Assembly (NCBI GenBank): GCA_035492655.1
Contig: DATJJB010000383.1
Coordinates: 38,121 to 102,120, forward strand
Source of the DNA: Kutzneria sp035492655
GTDB taxonomy: Bacteria > Actinomycetota > Actinomycetes > Mycobacteriales > Pseudonocardiaceae
Length of the DNA: 64,000 bases
Reading direction: 5' to 3'
Positions 8,775 through 16,996 of this stretch are shown here, piece after piece; position 1 is the first letter of the stretch; the number at the start of each line of letters is the position of its first letter. Position numbers and translations under genes: made by a program. The notes under the pieces are model-generated. The model was not told where the DNA came from. It saw only the letters and a program-made list of their open reading frames with translations, and did no database searches.

Positions 8775-9722
8775 ATGGACCTGAGCACTGCGGTATCCCG
8801 AGCCTTCACCCCCGCCCGGCAGCCCGGGCAGGTCGGCGTGGAGATCGAGCTGATCCCGGTGGCCGACGTCGACCCGGCCGTGCTGGCCGCCGGCTTCGAC
8901 CCCGACTTCGTCGCCGCGGCTCGGCCGAGTTTCGAACCCGGCGGTCAGCTGGAGCTCAGCCCCGCCCCTCAGCCCACTGTCGACGCGCTTGTGCACGATG
9001 TCCGGGCTTTGCTTCGTCGCGCTACCGACATCGCTTCAGGTTGCGGCGTTCGGCTGGAAGCCGTGGGGGTCAACACTTTCAGCGCGAACGTTCCATTGCG
9101 GACGCCGACTCCGCGCTACCTCGCGATGCAGGCCGCGTTCGACGAGATCGGGCCGTGTGGGCGGCGGATGATGCGCCGCACCGCGTCCCTCCAGATCGCC
9201 GTCGACCTGCTGCCTGGCGCCGCTGGACGGGAGCAGTGGCTGGTCGCCAACCTCGCCGGGCCGGCGCTGGCCGCCGCCTTCGACACCTCTGGCGGCGAGC
9301 GGACCCGGATCTGGCAGGGCGTGGATCTCCGTCGCACCGGCTACGACGGCCGGCACCTCTCCGCGACCGATCCCGTCGGGGCCTACCTGGCCTTCGCCGC
9401 CGCCGCGCCCGCACTGCCCATCCCCGAGGCGGTTGATCCTCGGTACCACCTGTCGACGTTGTTCCCGCCTGTCCGACCTCGCGGCGGCTACCTGGAGATC
9501 CGGTATCTCGACGCTCAGCCGCTGTCGCGTATCGGTGACGCCGTTTCCACCGTCACCACGCTGCTGTACGACGCCCGCGTCCGCCGCGAAGCGCTCGAAC
9601 TGCTGCTGCCCCGGGTCGCCGATCAGGAGCGCGCCTGGGACGAGGCAGCCGCCGGCCATTCGCCGGAAACCCAGCCACTGCTGGCGATCGCCGGCACGTC
9701 AGTCCTTGGCGGTGTGTCGTGA
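8775..9722 (+). CDS. glutamate-cysteine ligase, GCS2/EgtA-like
   Basis: 315 residues. It joins L-glutamate and L-cysteine to gamma-glutamylcysteine with ATP. Family features include the N-terminal GVEIELIP metal/ATP segment, RTASLQIAVDL, WQGVDLRRTG, and the C-terminal GGYLEIRYLDAQPL arginine-containing segment. It is much shorter than mycobacterial EgtA (about 430 residues). EgtA-type enzymes normally feed ergothioneine, but no egtB/C/D/E is present here; the next gene is a glutathione synthetase, coupled by a one-base TGATG-type overlap. I therefore assign it to glutathione synthesis. Confidence 0.87.
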   Translation: MDLSTAVSRAFTPARQPGQVGVEIELIPVADVDPAVLAAGFDPDFVAAARPSFEPGGQLELSPAPQPTVDALVHDVRALLRRATDIASGCGVRLEAVGVNTFSANVPLRTPTPRYLAMQAAFDEIGPCGRRMMRRTASLQIAVDLLPGAAGREQWLVANLAGPALAAAFDTSGGERTRIWQGVDLRRTGYDGRHLSATDPVGAYLAFAAAAPALPIPEAVDPRYHLSTLFPPVRPRGGYLEIRYLDAQPLSRIGDAVSTVTTLLYDARVRREALELLLPRVADQERAWDEAAAGHSPETQPLLAIAGTSVLGGVS

Positions 9723-10690
9723 AGATCGTGTTCGTCGCCGACCCGCTCGAATCACTGGACCCGTCCATCGACACCACGATCGGCCTGATGCACGCGGCCC
9801 AACTCCGTGGCGCGGACGTGTGGCTCACCGAAGCCCGGAAGCTCGAAGCAGTGAACGGCCGGGCGCGGGCGTCGGCGCGCCGGGTTCGACTGGCACCGTC
9901 GCAGCCGCTGGACGGCCATCGGTGGTCGGTGTCGAATCCGTGGTTCACCGCGAGCGAGCCCCGGCAGGTGCGGCTGGACGACGCGGCGGCGATCTTCATC
10001 CGCACCGAGCCGCCGGTCGACGAGACTTACACGAATGCGTTGCTGGTACTGGATCTGGTCGATCCGAACCGCACGGCGATGGTCAACGACCCGCGTGGCA
10101 TCCGGGTGTGCAGCGAACACGTGCTGCCGCTGGCCTTCCCCGACCTGATCCCGCCGACCGTGCTCACCGCGGACCAGGCCACCATCCGGTCCTTCCTCAC
10201 CGAGCACGGCGAAGCGATCGTCAAGCCGGTCGACGGCTTCGCCGGCCACGGCGTGCTGCGGCTGAGCCGGCACGACCCGAATCTGGCCTCGCTGCTGGAG
10301 ATCGCCACGGTCAACGGCACCCGCGCGGTCCTCGTGCAGCGGTATCTCCGCGAAGTCGTGGCCGGCAACAAGCGGATCTTCGTGGTCGGCGGCGAACCGG
10401 TCGGGGCGGTCCACCGCTACCCGGCGGCCGGCGACTTCCGCATCGGCAACCCGACCGCCGAAGCACCGATCACCTTGCGGGACAAGGAGATCTGCGCCCG
10501 ACTGGCCCCGGTCCTCGCCCGCAACGGCATCCACCTTGCCGGCCTGGACGTGATCGGGCCGCACCTCATCGAAGTCAACGTCACCAGCGTGGGCGCGCTG
10601 CGCAAGGCCGACGCCCTGCTCGGCTGGACGCTCTGCGCCGACCTGCTCGACAGCGTGCTCGACACGCGTGAACAAGGGAGATCAGCATGA
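9719..10690 (+). CDS. gshB: glutathione synthetase
   Basis: 323 residues from a GTG overlapping the previous stop. It ligates glycine to gamma-glutamylcysteine. The full bacterial GshB pattern is visible: N-terminal MKIVFVADPLESLDPSIDTT, ATP-grasp lysine in IVKPVDGFAGHGVLRL, NKRIFVVGGEPVGAVHRYPA, and the metal-binding end GLDVIGPHLIEVNVTS. Length matches the family (about 315-325). GshB is rare in mycothiol-producing actinomycetes, so this gene, its partner and the MAPEG gene probably arrived together by transfer. It overlaps the MAPEG gene (ATGA). Confidence 0.93.
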   Translation: MKIVFVADPLESLDPSIDTTIGLMHAAQLRGADVWLTEARKLEAVNGRARASARRVRLAPSQPLDGHRWSVSNPWFTASEPRQVRLDDAAAIFIRTEPPVDETYTNALLVLDLVDPNRTAMVNDPRGIRVCSEHVLPLAFPDLIPPTVLTADQATIRSFLTEHGEAIVKPVDGFAGHGVLRLSRHDPNLASLLEIATVNGTRAVLVQRYLREVVAGNKRIFVVGGEPVGAVHRYPAAGDFRIGNPTAEAPITLRDKEICARLAPVLARNGIHLAGLDVIGPHLIEVNVTSVGALRKADALLGWTLCADLLDSVLDTREQGRSA

Positions 10691-11082
10691 CCACCGCCAT
10701 CATCTGCACCGCCGTCCTGGCCGCGACGGTGTTCCTGCTCGGCTTCAACGTGTCCCGGCTGCGCGGCATCACCGGCAAGGCCGGCGGCTCACAGCTGCCG
10801 ACCGACCCGGCCAACCCGCTGCTGATCGCCGTTCGGGCGCACGGCAACGCCGCCGAGTACGTGCCCACGCTGATCGTCCTGTTCCTGGTGGTCGGCCTGC
10901 GCAGTCCGGAGTGGATCGCCATCCCGCTGATCGTCGGCGGCACGCTGGCCCGCCTGGTGCACGCCGTCGGCATGCTGACCGCGCCGACCCTGGCCGCCCC
11001 GACGCCGTTCCGCATGGTCGGCGCGTTGGGCACGTACGTCTTCGGCCTGCTACTCGCCGTGGCCGCGGCGTTCACCTTGTGA
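10687..11082 (+). CDS. MAPEG family membrane protein (glutathione transferase-like)
   Basis: 131 residues with four predicted transmembrane helices. The diagnostic MAPEG stretch RAHGNAAEY follows helix 1 (family pattern R-x-H-x-N-x-x-E), and the conserved Arg-Leu-x-His pair (ARLVHAVG) is in the third segment. Members bind glutathione at the membrane and conjugate it to lipophilic electrophiles or reduce peroxides. Placement between gshB and an MFS gene, coupled at both ends, strongly suggests glutathione-dependent handling of a hydrophobic reactive molecule. Confidence 0.85.
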   Translation: MTTAIICTAVLAATVFLLGFNVSRLRGITGKAGGSQLPTDPANPLLIAVRAHGNAAEYVPTLIVLFLVVGLRSPEWIAIPLIVGGTLARLVHAVGMLTAPTLAAPTPFRMVGALGTYVFGLLLAVAAAFTL

Positions 11083-12335
11083 TGGCCGGACATCCGACGC
11101 TGGCGGCCCTGCGCGTGCCGGGCCTGCGCCGCTACCTCGCCGGCCAACTTCCTTCGGTCACGTGTTCGTGGGCGCAGGTCGTGGCGCTGTCGTGGGTGGT
11201 GGTCGAGCGGGACCCGGACGCGCTGGGTTGGCTGGTGGCGTGCCAGTTCGCCCCCAGCCTCCTGCTCGGACCGTGGTTCGGGGCCGTGGCCGACCGCCAC
11301 GACCGCAAGCGTCTGCTGATGCTCGCCGAGGCCGGCCTCGGGGTGGTCGCCGGCTGTTACGCCGTCGCGTCGGCGGTCGGATTCCTTGACCTGCCACTGA
11401 TTTTCGTGTTGGCCGTGACCTGGGGCGTGATCAACGCCTTGGACACGCCGGCCCGCCGGTCCTTGGTGCCGATGCTGGTGCCTTCGAGCGCCGCTGCCGG
11501 GGCCTCGTCGTTGAGCGGCACTGTGCTGTTGGTAGGCATGGCCGCCGGGTCGGCGGTCGGCGCGGCGCTGATCGCCACGGTCGGTGTGACGATCACCTTT
11601 GCCGCCAACGCTTTCTCGTTCTTCGCCGACGTCGTGCTGCTGGCGACGATCCGGGTCGGCCCATCGCCTCGGGTACGCCGGGCCGCCGGCCAGATCCGGG
11701 ACGGGCTCCGTCACGTATGGCACACACCCGAACTGCGGGCCCCGTTGTTCGCCCTGGCCGTCACCGCCACCCTCGGGTTCACGGTCCAGGTGTCAGTGCC
11801 GATCTTCGTTCGGGTCTCGTTGCACGGCGGCCCGGGCCTGGTCGGTGTCGGCTTGGCCGCGGTGACGGCCGGTGGCCTGCTCGGGGCTCTCACCGCCGCC
11901 GCGCGCGGCGAGCCCGGCCCGCAAGCCCTGCCCCGCGCCGCCTTGGTGATGGCCGTAGGCCTCGCCGTCACCGCCGCGGCCCCGACGACCACGGTCGCGT
12001 TCGTCGGCCTGGCCGGTGTCGGGGCGGCGTGGTCGGCGTTCATCGCCTTCGTGCTGGTCATTCTGCAACGCGGCGAGCCCGCGATGACCGGCCGGGTGAT
12101 GTCCCTGTTCGCGGTGATCATGCTCGGCGGCACCGCCGCCGGCGCGCCGCTGACCGCCGCGGTGATCAGCCTGGCCGGGCCGCGCGCCGCCATCGCCGTC
12201 AGCGCGATCGCGACTCTTGCGGCGATCGTCGGGCGGGCGCTGCTGAACCGCTCGACGATCGCCGGAACTTCGACACCAGCTTCATCCCGCGGAAGAAGAC
12301 ACGGCCCATCCGCCGCGACACCACGTTCGGAGTGA
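11082..12335 (+). CDS. MFS transporter
   Basis: 417 residues; the ATG shares its A with the MAPEG stop (TGATG). About 12 hydrophobic segments are visible, with the cytoplasmic loop GAVADRHDRKRLL after helix 2 marking the major facilitator superfamily (DHA3/enterobactin-exporter type by length and pattern). It is the last gene of the glutathione operon, so it may export a glutathione conjugate or the cluster product. The C-terminal tail is polar and overlaps the 3' end of the convergent FAD monooxygenase by 137 bp. Confidence 0.85.
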   Translation: MAGHPTLAALRVPGLRRYLAGQLPSVTCSWAQVVALSWVVVERDPDALGWLVACQFAPSLLLGPWFGAVADRHDRKRLLMLAEAGLGVVAGCYAVASAVGFLDLPLIFVLAVTWGVINALDTPARRSLVPMLVPSSAAAGASSLSGTVLLVGMAAGSAVGAALIATVGVTITFAANAFSFFADVVLLATIRVGPSPRVRRAAGQIRDGLRHVWHTPELRAPLFALAVTATLGFTVQVSVPIFVRVSLHGGPGLVGVGLAAVTAGGLLGALTAAARGEPGPQALPRAALVMAVGLAVTAAAPTTTVAFVGLAGVGAAWSAFIAFVLVILQRGEPAMTGRVMSLFAVIMLGGTAAGAPLTAAVISLAGPRAAIAVSAIATLAAIVGRALLNRSTIAGTSTPASSRGRRHGPSAATPRSE

Positions 12336-13530
12336 TCGCGCGGCGCGTGTTCGTCAGCGATTCACGGAGGGCACCGTAACCGTGCTCGCGCATCCGCTTC
12401 TCGTACGCGGCGATGGCGTCGACCGGTTGGCCGCCGCGAAGCAGTTCCTCGGCCAGCGCGGCGGCGTCGAGCAGGGCCGCGTTGGCGCCGAGCCCGCCGA
12501 CCGGGGGCATGTTGTGCACCGCGTCGCCGAGCACCGTGACGATCGTGCTCGGCCACGGCCTGAGCAGCGTGGAGTGCTTGAGCCGCATCATCTCCACACT
12601 TTCCGGACGGCTCTCCGTTATCATTCTGGCCAGGACCGGATCCCAGCCACCGGCCATCTCCGCGCACACCGCCCGCCGCGCGGCACCGTCCATGTCGGAC
12701 ACCCCGGCCGGGAAGTCCCGGTGGTGGGCGATCATGCCCCAGAGCACGTAGTCCTCGAGGCCGTCGAGCAGCAGGTCGGTGTCGATCTCGACGCCGGCCG
12801 CGGCGAGTTCCCCGTCCCGCACCGCCTTGGCCATCTGCTCGCGCCCGGCGAAGGCCGACGTGAACAGGGTCCGCCGGCCCGACGGCGGCATCAGCAGCAC
12901 CATCCCGGCGGTGAGGTGCTCGGGCAGCCAGGCCCGGGTGGCCGGCGTCAGCGGCAGGCGGCCGGCGATCGCCGCGGCGTCGGTGTCGACGCGGGCCGCG
13001 CCCGGCAGGTACTGCGCGCAGACCCGGGAGTTCGCGCCGTCCGCGCCGACGAGGATGTCACCGGTGGCCGTGGTGCCGTCGGTGAAGTGGGCGGTGACCT
13101 GGCCGTCGCCGACCGTGTAGTGGTCGAACACCGACCCGTAATGGATGACGTGGTCCAGTCCCGTTAGCAGCAGCCGGCGCAGCACGATCCGGCTCACGCC
13201 GTACTGGCCGTCCGCCGGGTCGTCGGACCCGCCGGTCATGGCCTCGCGGTCGACGGTCATCAGCTCGCGCAGCCGCTCCGTGCGGAACGAGATGCCGCCC
13301 GGCGGCGTGACCGAGGTGGCCAGGAACGCCTGCCACAGCGGCGCCGGCAGGCAGTCGTGCAGCGCCCGCGCGCCGTTCGGGTGGATGTTGATGCGGTAGC
13401 CCTGCAGCCAGTCGTCCGCGGTGTGGTTGCGCTCGTGGATCTGCACGTCCATGCCGCCGGCGAGCAGGGCCTGCCCGAGGGCGAGGCCGCCGATCCCGCC
13501 GCCGATGATCAGCACGCGTAACGGTGTCAT
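12199..13530 (-). CDS. FAD-dependent aromatic monooxygenase
   Basis: 443 residues from the ATG at 13530. It has an N-terminal Rossmann FAD motif VLIIGGGIGGLALGQAL, a middle DG motif (ILVGADGANSRV), and a second FAD motif GDAVHNMPPVGGLGANAALLDA, all in the usual order of the PHBH/UbiH-type flavoprotein hydroxylases. Members hydroxylate phenols or inactivate antibiotics such as tetracycline and rifamycin. The start overlaps the padR stop, so the pair is co-transcribed and presumably induced when PadR binds a phenolic ligand. The basic C-terminal extension (about 35 residues) lies in the region overlapping the convergent transporter gene. Confidence 0.92.
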   Translation of the reverse strand: MTPLRVLIIGGGIGGLALGQALLAGGMDVQIHERNHTADDWLQGYRINIHPNGARALHDCLPAPLWQAFLATSVTPPGGISFRTERLRELMTVDREAMTGGSDDPADGQYGVSRIVLRRLLLTGLDHVIHYGSVFDHYTVGDGQVTAHFTDGTTATGDILVGADGANSRVCAQYLPGAARVDTDAAAIAGRLPLTPATRAWLPEHLTAGMVLLMPPSGRRTLFTSAFAGREQMAKAVRDGELAAAGVEIDTDLLLDGLEDYVLWGMIAHHRDFPAGVSDMDGAARRAVCAEMAGGWDPVLARMITESRPESVEMMRLKHSTLLRPWPSTIVTVLGDAVHNMPPVGGLGANAALLDAAALAEELLRGGQPVDAIAAYEKRMREHGYGALRESLTNTRRAITPNVVSRRMGRVFFRGMKLVSKFRRSSSGSAAPARRSPQESRSR

Positions 13531-14075
13531 GTCTTGTCCTCGGTCGATTTCGGCAGCTCGGCGAGCACCTGGTCGTGCCAGGCCAGCTCGGCTTCGAGCC
13601 GGATTCGGGTGTGTTCGGTGCACAGCCATTCGGTGCCCTGGAGGTACTTGGCCGCCTGCTCCTGGAGCAGCCGCCACCCGTCGAGCTCGGCCTTGATCGC
13701 CGCCCGCCGCTGGGTGAAGGTGGCCATCAGCTTCTCGCGGCCGAGCCCGTCGCCGTACTGCAGCGCGAGGTCCACCGGATCGGGCTTGAGCCGCACGTCG
13801 CGCAACGTCGCCGCGCGCAGGGCATCCAGCTCCTGCCGGCCGCTGTCGGTGATCGCGTAGATCGTCCGGTCCGGCAGGTTGCCCGCCTTCTCCGTGCGGA
13901 CCGCCTCGATGATCCCCTCCGCCGCCATCCGGCCGAGCGCGCTGTACAGCGACCCCACCTTGACGTCCGTCCACAGCTCGGCCCGGTTCGTCTGGGCCTC
14001 GCGCCGGATCTGGTGCCCGTGCATCGGCCCGACCCGGTCCAGGGCGCCGAGGATGTACAGCCGCACACTGCTCAT
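13527..14075 (-). CDS. PadR family transcriptional repressor
   Basis: 182 residues starting MSSVRLYILGALDRVGPMHGHQIRRE, the typical PadR winged-helix opening. The recognition segment LYSALGRMAAEGIIE follows, then a C-terminal coiled dimerisation region. A GTG 30 bp upstream would translate operator DNA, so I chose the ATG at 14075. Its promoter is covered by a large perfect inverted repeat at 14078-14140. PadR proteins repress detoxification genes and release DNA on binding phenolics or drugs; here the controlled gene is the overlapping FAD monooxygenase and perhaps the divergent secreted protein. Confidence 0.92.
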   Translation of the reverse strand: MSSVRLYILGALDRVGPMHGHQIRREAQTNRAELWTDVKVGSLYSALGRMAAEGIIEAVRTEKAGNLPDRTIYAITDSGRQELDALRAATLRDVRLKPDPVDLALQYGDGLGREKLMATFTQRRAAIKAELDGWRLLQEQAAKYLQGTEWLCTEHTRIRLEAELAWHDQVLAELPKSTEDKT

Positions 14076-14077
14076 AC

Positions 14078-14140
14078 TCCAGTACTCAAACACAAGTACT
14101 CGCACGTGTCAATCGCGAGTACTTGTGTTTGAGTACTGGA
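14078..14140. promoter_or_regulatory. perfect 26-bp inverted repeat, PadR operator candidate
   Basis: Arms at 14078-14103 and 14115-14140 are exact reverse complements, separated by 11 bp. Each arm itself has dyad character, AGTACT-N8-AGTACT (14081-14100 and 14118-14137), so the site could hold two PadR dimers. It begins 3 bp upstream of the chosen padR ATG, as expected for an autoregulated operator. Confidence 0.8.
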
Positions 14141-14235
14141 CTGAACGAAGTCGCGCGCGGTCCGCCCCGATCGTGCGACCGGCCCTGGTGGATGATCGAT
14201 ATTCGGGTGGCGGCAACCACCAAGGGGGAAATCGG

Positions 14236-15243
14236 ATGTCTCACAGCGCAATGCGGTACGCGGCCGGCGTGATGGCGGCCGCGCTGCTCGCCGGCCTGAG
14301 CACGCCGGTGGCGCAGGCCGCGCCGTCGACCTGTGCCTGGACCGTGCGGACGCTGCCGGCCGCGGCCGGCTACGGACAGTCCTACGCCTGGGGCACCGAC
14401 CATGGGACCCGTGTGTACGGCGACGTGTCGAACGACTTCCTCCTCCACACCAATCCCGCGATCTGGAGCCTCGACGGCAGCACACCGCCGCAGGTGCTCC
14501 CGCTCATGCCGGGCAGCAGGTCCACCCGGATCACGGCGATGAACGCTGCCGGTGTCGCCGTCGGCATCTACAGCGTCAGCGGCAGCAGCAGCGCCTACCC
14601 GATGCGCTACGCCAACGGCGTCTACCAGGCCCTGCCGCTGCCGCCCGGCACCGGCGGCGCCGGGGCCGACGACATCAACGCCGCCGGGGACATCGTCGGC
14701 GACGTCGACGACAACACGATCATCGTGTGGCCGGCGGACCGGCCCGGCACGTACACGCTGCTGCCCAAGGCCGCCGGCGACAGCGCCAGGGCGATGGGCA
14801 TCGACGACGCGCGCAACGTGATCGGCCAGGTCGACAACGGCAGCCAGGACCCCAAGAGCTACGTCTGGAACGCCGCCGGCCAGGCCACCCTGCTGCCGGC
14901 CAGCAAGGCCGGCGCGTGGGTGAACCCGGCCGGCATCCGCAACGGCCGGGTGCTCGGCACGGACACCGGCCTCGACCACGACACCGTCGTCGTCTACGAC
15001 CTGGCGGGCCACGTGCTGTGGCGGCTCACCGGCCACGTCGGCAAGTCGATCAACGCCACCGGCCTGGTCTCCGGCTACCACCAGGACACCAACGGCCCGA
15101 CCCAGAAGCTGCTGAACAACGGCGCCGTCGTCGCGGTGCTGCCGGCAAGCTTCAGCGCCAGCAACGACTCCTCCCGGCTCAACGACGACGGCTGGGTCGC
15201 CGGCTACGTCAACTCGCAGGCCACCGTCGTGCGCTGTAGCTGA
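14236..15243 (+). CDS. secreted HAF-repeat-like protein
   Basis: 335 residues, with AAGGGGGAA upstream of the ATG. A Sec signal peptide is clear (basic start, hydrophobic core, cleavage near AQAAPS at residues 28-30). The mature part carries recurring short units with the pattern N-x-x-G-x-x-V/I-G (AMNAAGVAVG, INAAGDIVG, IDDARNVIGQ, INATGLVSG, LNDDGWVAGY), spaced about 45 residues, as in HAF/extracellular beta-propeller repeat proteins. No catalytic motif is seen. It is an exported protein of unknown function. Confidence 0.75.
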   Translation: MSHSAMRYAAGVMAAALLAGLSTPVAQAAPSTCAWTVRTLPAAAGYGQSYAWGTDHGTRVYGDVSNDFLLHTNPAIWSLDGSTPPQVLPLMPGSRSTRITAMNAAGVAVGIYSVSGSSSAYPMRYANGVYQALPLPPGTGGAGADDINAAGDIVGDVDDNTIIVWPADRPGTYTLLPKAAGDSARAMGIDDARNVIGQVDNGSQDPKSYVWNAAGQATLLPASKAGAWVNPAGIRNGRVLGTDTGLDHDTVVVYDLAGHVLWRLTGHVGKSINATGLVSGYHQDTNGPTQKLLNNGAVVAVLPASFSASNDSSRLNDDGWVAGYVNSQATVVRCS

Positions 15244-15244
15244 C

Positions 15245-16207
15245 TCACCCGCGGCTCGGCAGCGACCGGGGCAGGCCGAACCACGGCAGCACGGTGTTCT
15301 CGAACCGGCTCATGGCGCTGATGCGATCACCGGCCAAGGTGAGGACGTAGATGCCGGTGCCGTGGCTGATGCCGTCGGGCCCCCGCAGGTACGCCCCGAA
15401 CGCGGGCTGGCCGTTGGCCCGCGTCGGCACGAGCTCGAACCGCCGGCCGGCCTGGAAGATGGCGGCGCAGAACTGGCGGACGAGGTCGCGGCCCTCGTAT
15501 TCGAACGGCACCGGCGGCATCGACACGAACGCGTCGTCGGTCAGCAGGTCGACCAGGGCGTCGATGTCGAGCGACTCCCAGGCCTGCACGAACCGCGCGA
15601 CCACGGCGTTCTCGACGGCGGAATCGGCCAACGGAGGTGGATCGGCTCGACGGCGGTGCAGTGCGGCACGGGCGCGTTTGAGGGCGCTGTTGACGGAATC
15701 CAGGGTCGAGTCGAGCATCTCGGCCACCTCGCCGGCCCGGAACCCGAGCACGTCCCGCAGCACGAGCACGGCCACCTGCCGTGGCGGCAGCGTCTGCAAC
15801 GCGGTGACGAAGGCCAGCGAGATCGACTCCCGCTGCTCGTAGCCGGCCTCCGGACCGAGCAGCCCGTCCGGATACGGTTGCAGCCACACGATCTCGCCCA
15901 GCCGGGACGGTTCCGGCACCTCGACGTTCGGGATGTCCCACTCGCGGCGGGCAACGGAGCGGCGGGCGTTCAGGCAGCGGTTGGTGGCGATCCGGTACAG
16001 CCAGGTGCGGATCGACGCGCGCGCCTCGAACCCGCCGATGCCCTGCCATGCCGCCAGCAGCGATTCCTGCACCGCGTCCTCGGCATCCTGGAGCGAGCCG
16101 AGCATCCGGTAGCAGTGCACGCGCAACTCGGCCCGGTACGGCTGGATCACCGCCGCGAACGCCGCCGCGTCGCCGGCCCGCGCCCGCGCGATCAGCTCGG
16201 CCGTCAT
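15245..16207 (-). CDS. ECF sigma factor with C-terminal SnoaL-like domain
   Basis: 320 residues from the ATG at 16207, preceded by GAGGTGGG; a GTG 27 bp further upstream has a poorer site. Region 2 (CYRMLGSLQDAEDAVQESLLAAW) and region 4 (LPPRQVAVLVLRDVLGFRAGEVAEML) are clear, joined by a WLQPYPD linker. A SnoaL/NTF2-like domain fills residues ~195-315. This architecture matches SigG/SigJ-type ECF groups, in which the tail controls activity in place of a separate anti-sigma factor. The target promoter is not evident. It is divergent from the RibD-like gene. Confidence 0.92.
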   Translation of the reverse strand: MTAELIARARAGDAAAFAAVIQPYRAELRVHCYRMLGSLQDAEDAVQESLLAAWQGIGGFEARASIRTWLYRIATNRCLNARRSVARREWDIPNVEVPEPSRLGEIVWLQPYPDGLLGPEAGYEQRESISLAFVTALQTLPPRQVAVLVLRDVLGFRAGEVAEMLDSTLDSVNSALKRARAALHRRRADPPPLADSAVENAVVARFVQAWESLDIDALVDLLTDDAFVSMPPVPFEYEGRDLVRQFCAAIFQAGRRFELVPTRANGQPAFGAYLRGPDGISHGTGIYVLTLAGDRISAMSRFENTVLPWFGLPRSLPSRG

Positions 16208-16342
16208 TGCCCACCTCGTTCCGTTCGCCGTCACCTTCCCGCACGTATGGACACCGCCGACGCCCGGAAGTGGGCGCCCAGTTCCGGAATGTTCGGGTGT
16301 CTATCCCCGTGTCAGAAACCCTACGCACCAGGGAGCACCGAC

Positions 16343-16924
16343 ATGGGCACGATCGTGGTGTTCGAGAACGTCTCGCTCGACGGCGTCACGCAGGACCCGA
16401 CCGGCGAGGACGGCTTCTGCGCCGTCGACTGGCGCGACCAGCTCTCCCCCGCCGACCGCGAGGCGTGGGCCGGCCTCATCCTCGACGACATCCAGAGCGC
16501 GTCCGCCCTGCTGATCGGCCGCGGCAGCTACGACTACTTCGCCGCCCGCTACCCCACCCGAACCGGCCCCATGGCCGACCGCATGAACAGCCTGCCCAAG
16601 CACGTCGTCTCCACCACACTCGCCGATCCCACCTGGCACAACTCCACCGTGCTCACCGGCGACGTCGTGCCGGCCGTCACCAAGTTGAAGGAGATCACCG
16701 ACGGCGAACTCCGCGTCTACGCCAGCTCCCGACTCGTGCCCCTGCTGCTGGCCCACGATCTCGTCGACGAGATCCGGCTGGTCGTCTTCCCACTCGCGAT
16801 GGGCGCCGGCCACAGCATCTTCGACCAGGCCGCCTCCCGACCGCTGCGCCCGACGCTGCTGCGCCTGGTCGAGTCGCGGACCGTCGGCGAGAACCTCCTG
16901 CACCTCACCTACCGCCGCGGCTGA
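16343..16924 (+). CDS. RibD C-terminal/dihydrofolate reductase-like protein
   Basis: 193 residues starting MGTIVVFENVSLDGVTQDP, the typical opening of the RibD_C/DHFR-like family common beside actinobacterial ECF sigma genes. A nucleotide-binding segment LLIGRGSYDYFAARYP and the C-terminal LVVFPLAMGAGHSIF are characteristic. NAD(P)H-dependent reduction is expected, but the substrate of this subfamily is not established. It is divergent from the SnoaL-type sigma factor, which may control it. Confidence 0.85.
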   Translation: MGTIVVFENVSLDGVTQDPTGEDGFCAVDWRDQLSPADREAWAGLILDDIQSASALLIGRGSYDYFAARYPTRTGPMADRMNSLPKHVVSTTLADPTWHNSTVLTGDVVPAVTKLKEITDGELRVYASSRLVPLLLAHDLVDEIRLVVFPLAMGAGHSIFDQAASRPLRPTLLRLVESRTVGENLLHLTYRRG

Positions 16925-16996
16925 GCACGTTCGGAGAGGCAGCGGGCGGCGGACTTGGCACATTCTGGACGCCAGCGGCGGTGGGGAGGACTGACC

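Noticed and set aside
8775..9722. Assignment of the GCS2 gene to ergothioneine synthesis (egtA)
   Set aside because: No egtB, egtC, egtD or egtE nearby, and the next coupled gene is gshB.
14076..14105. Upstream GTG start for PadR
   Set aside because: It would place coding sequence across the operator palindrome and adds residues absent from the PadR family start.
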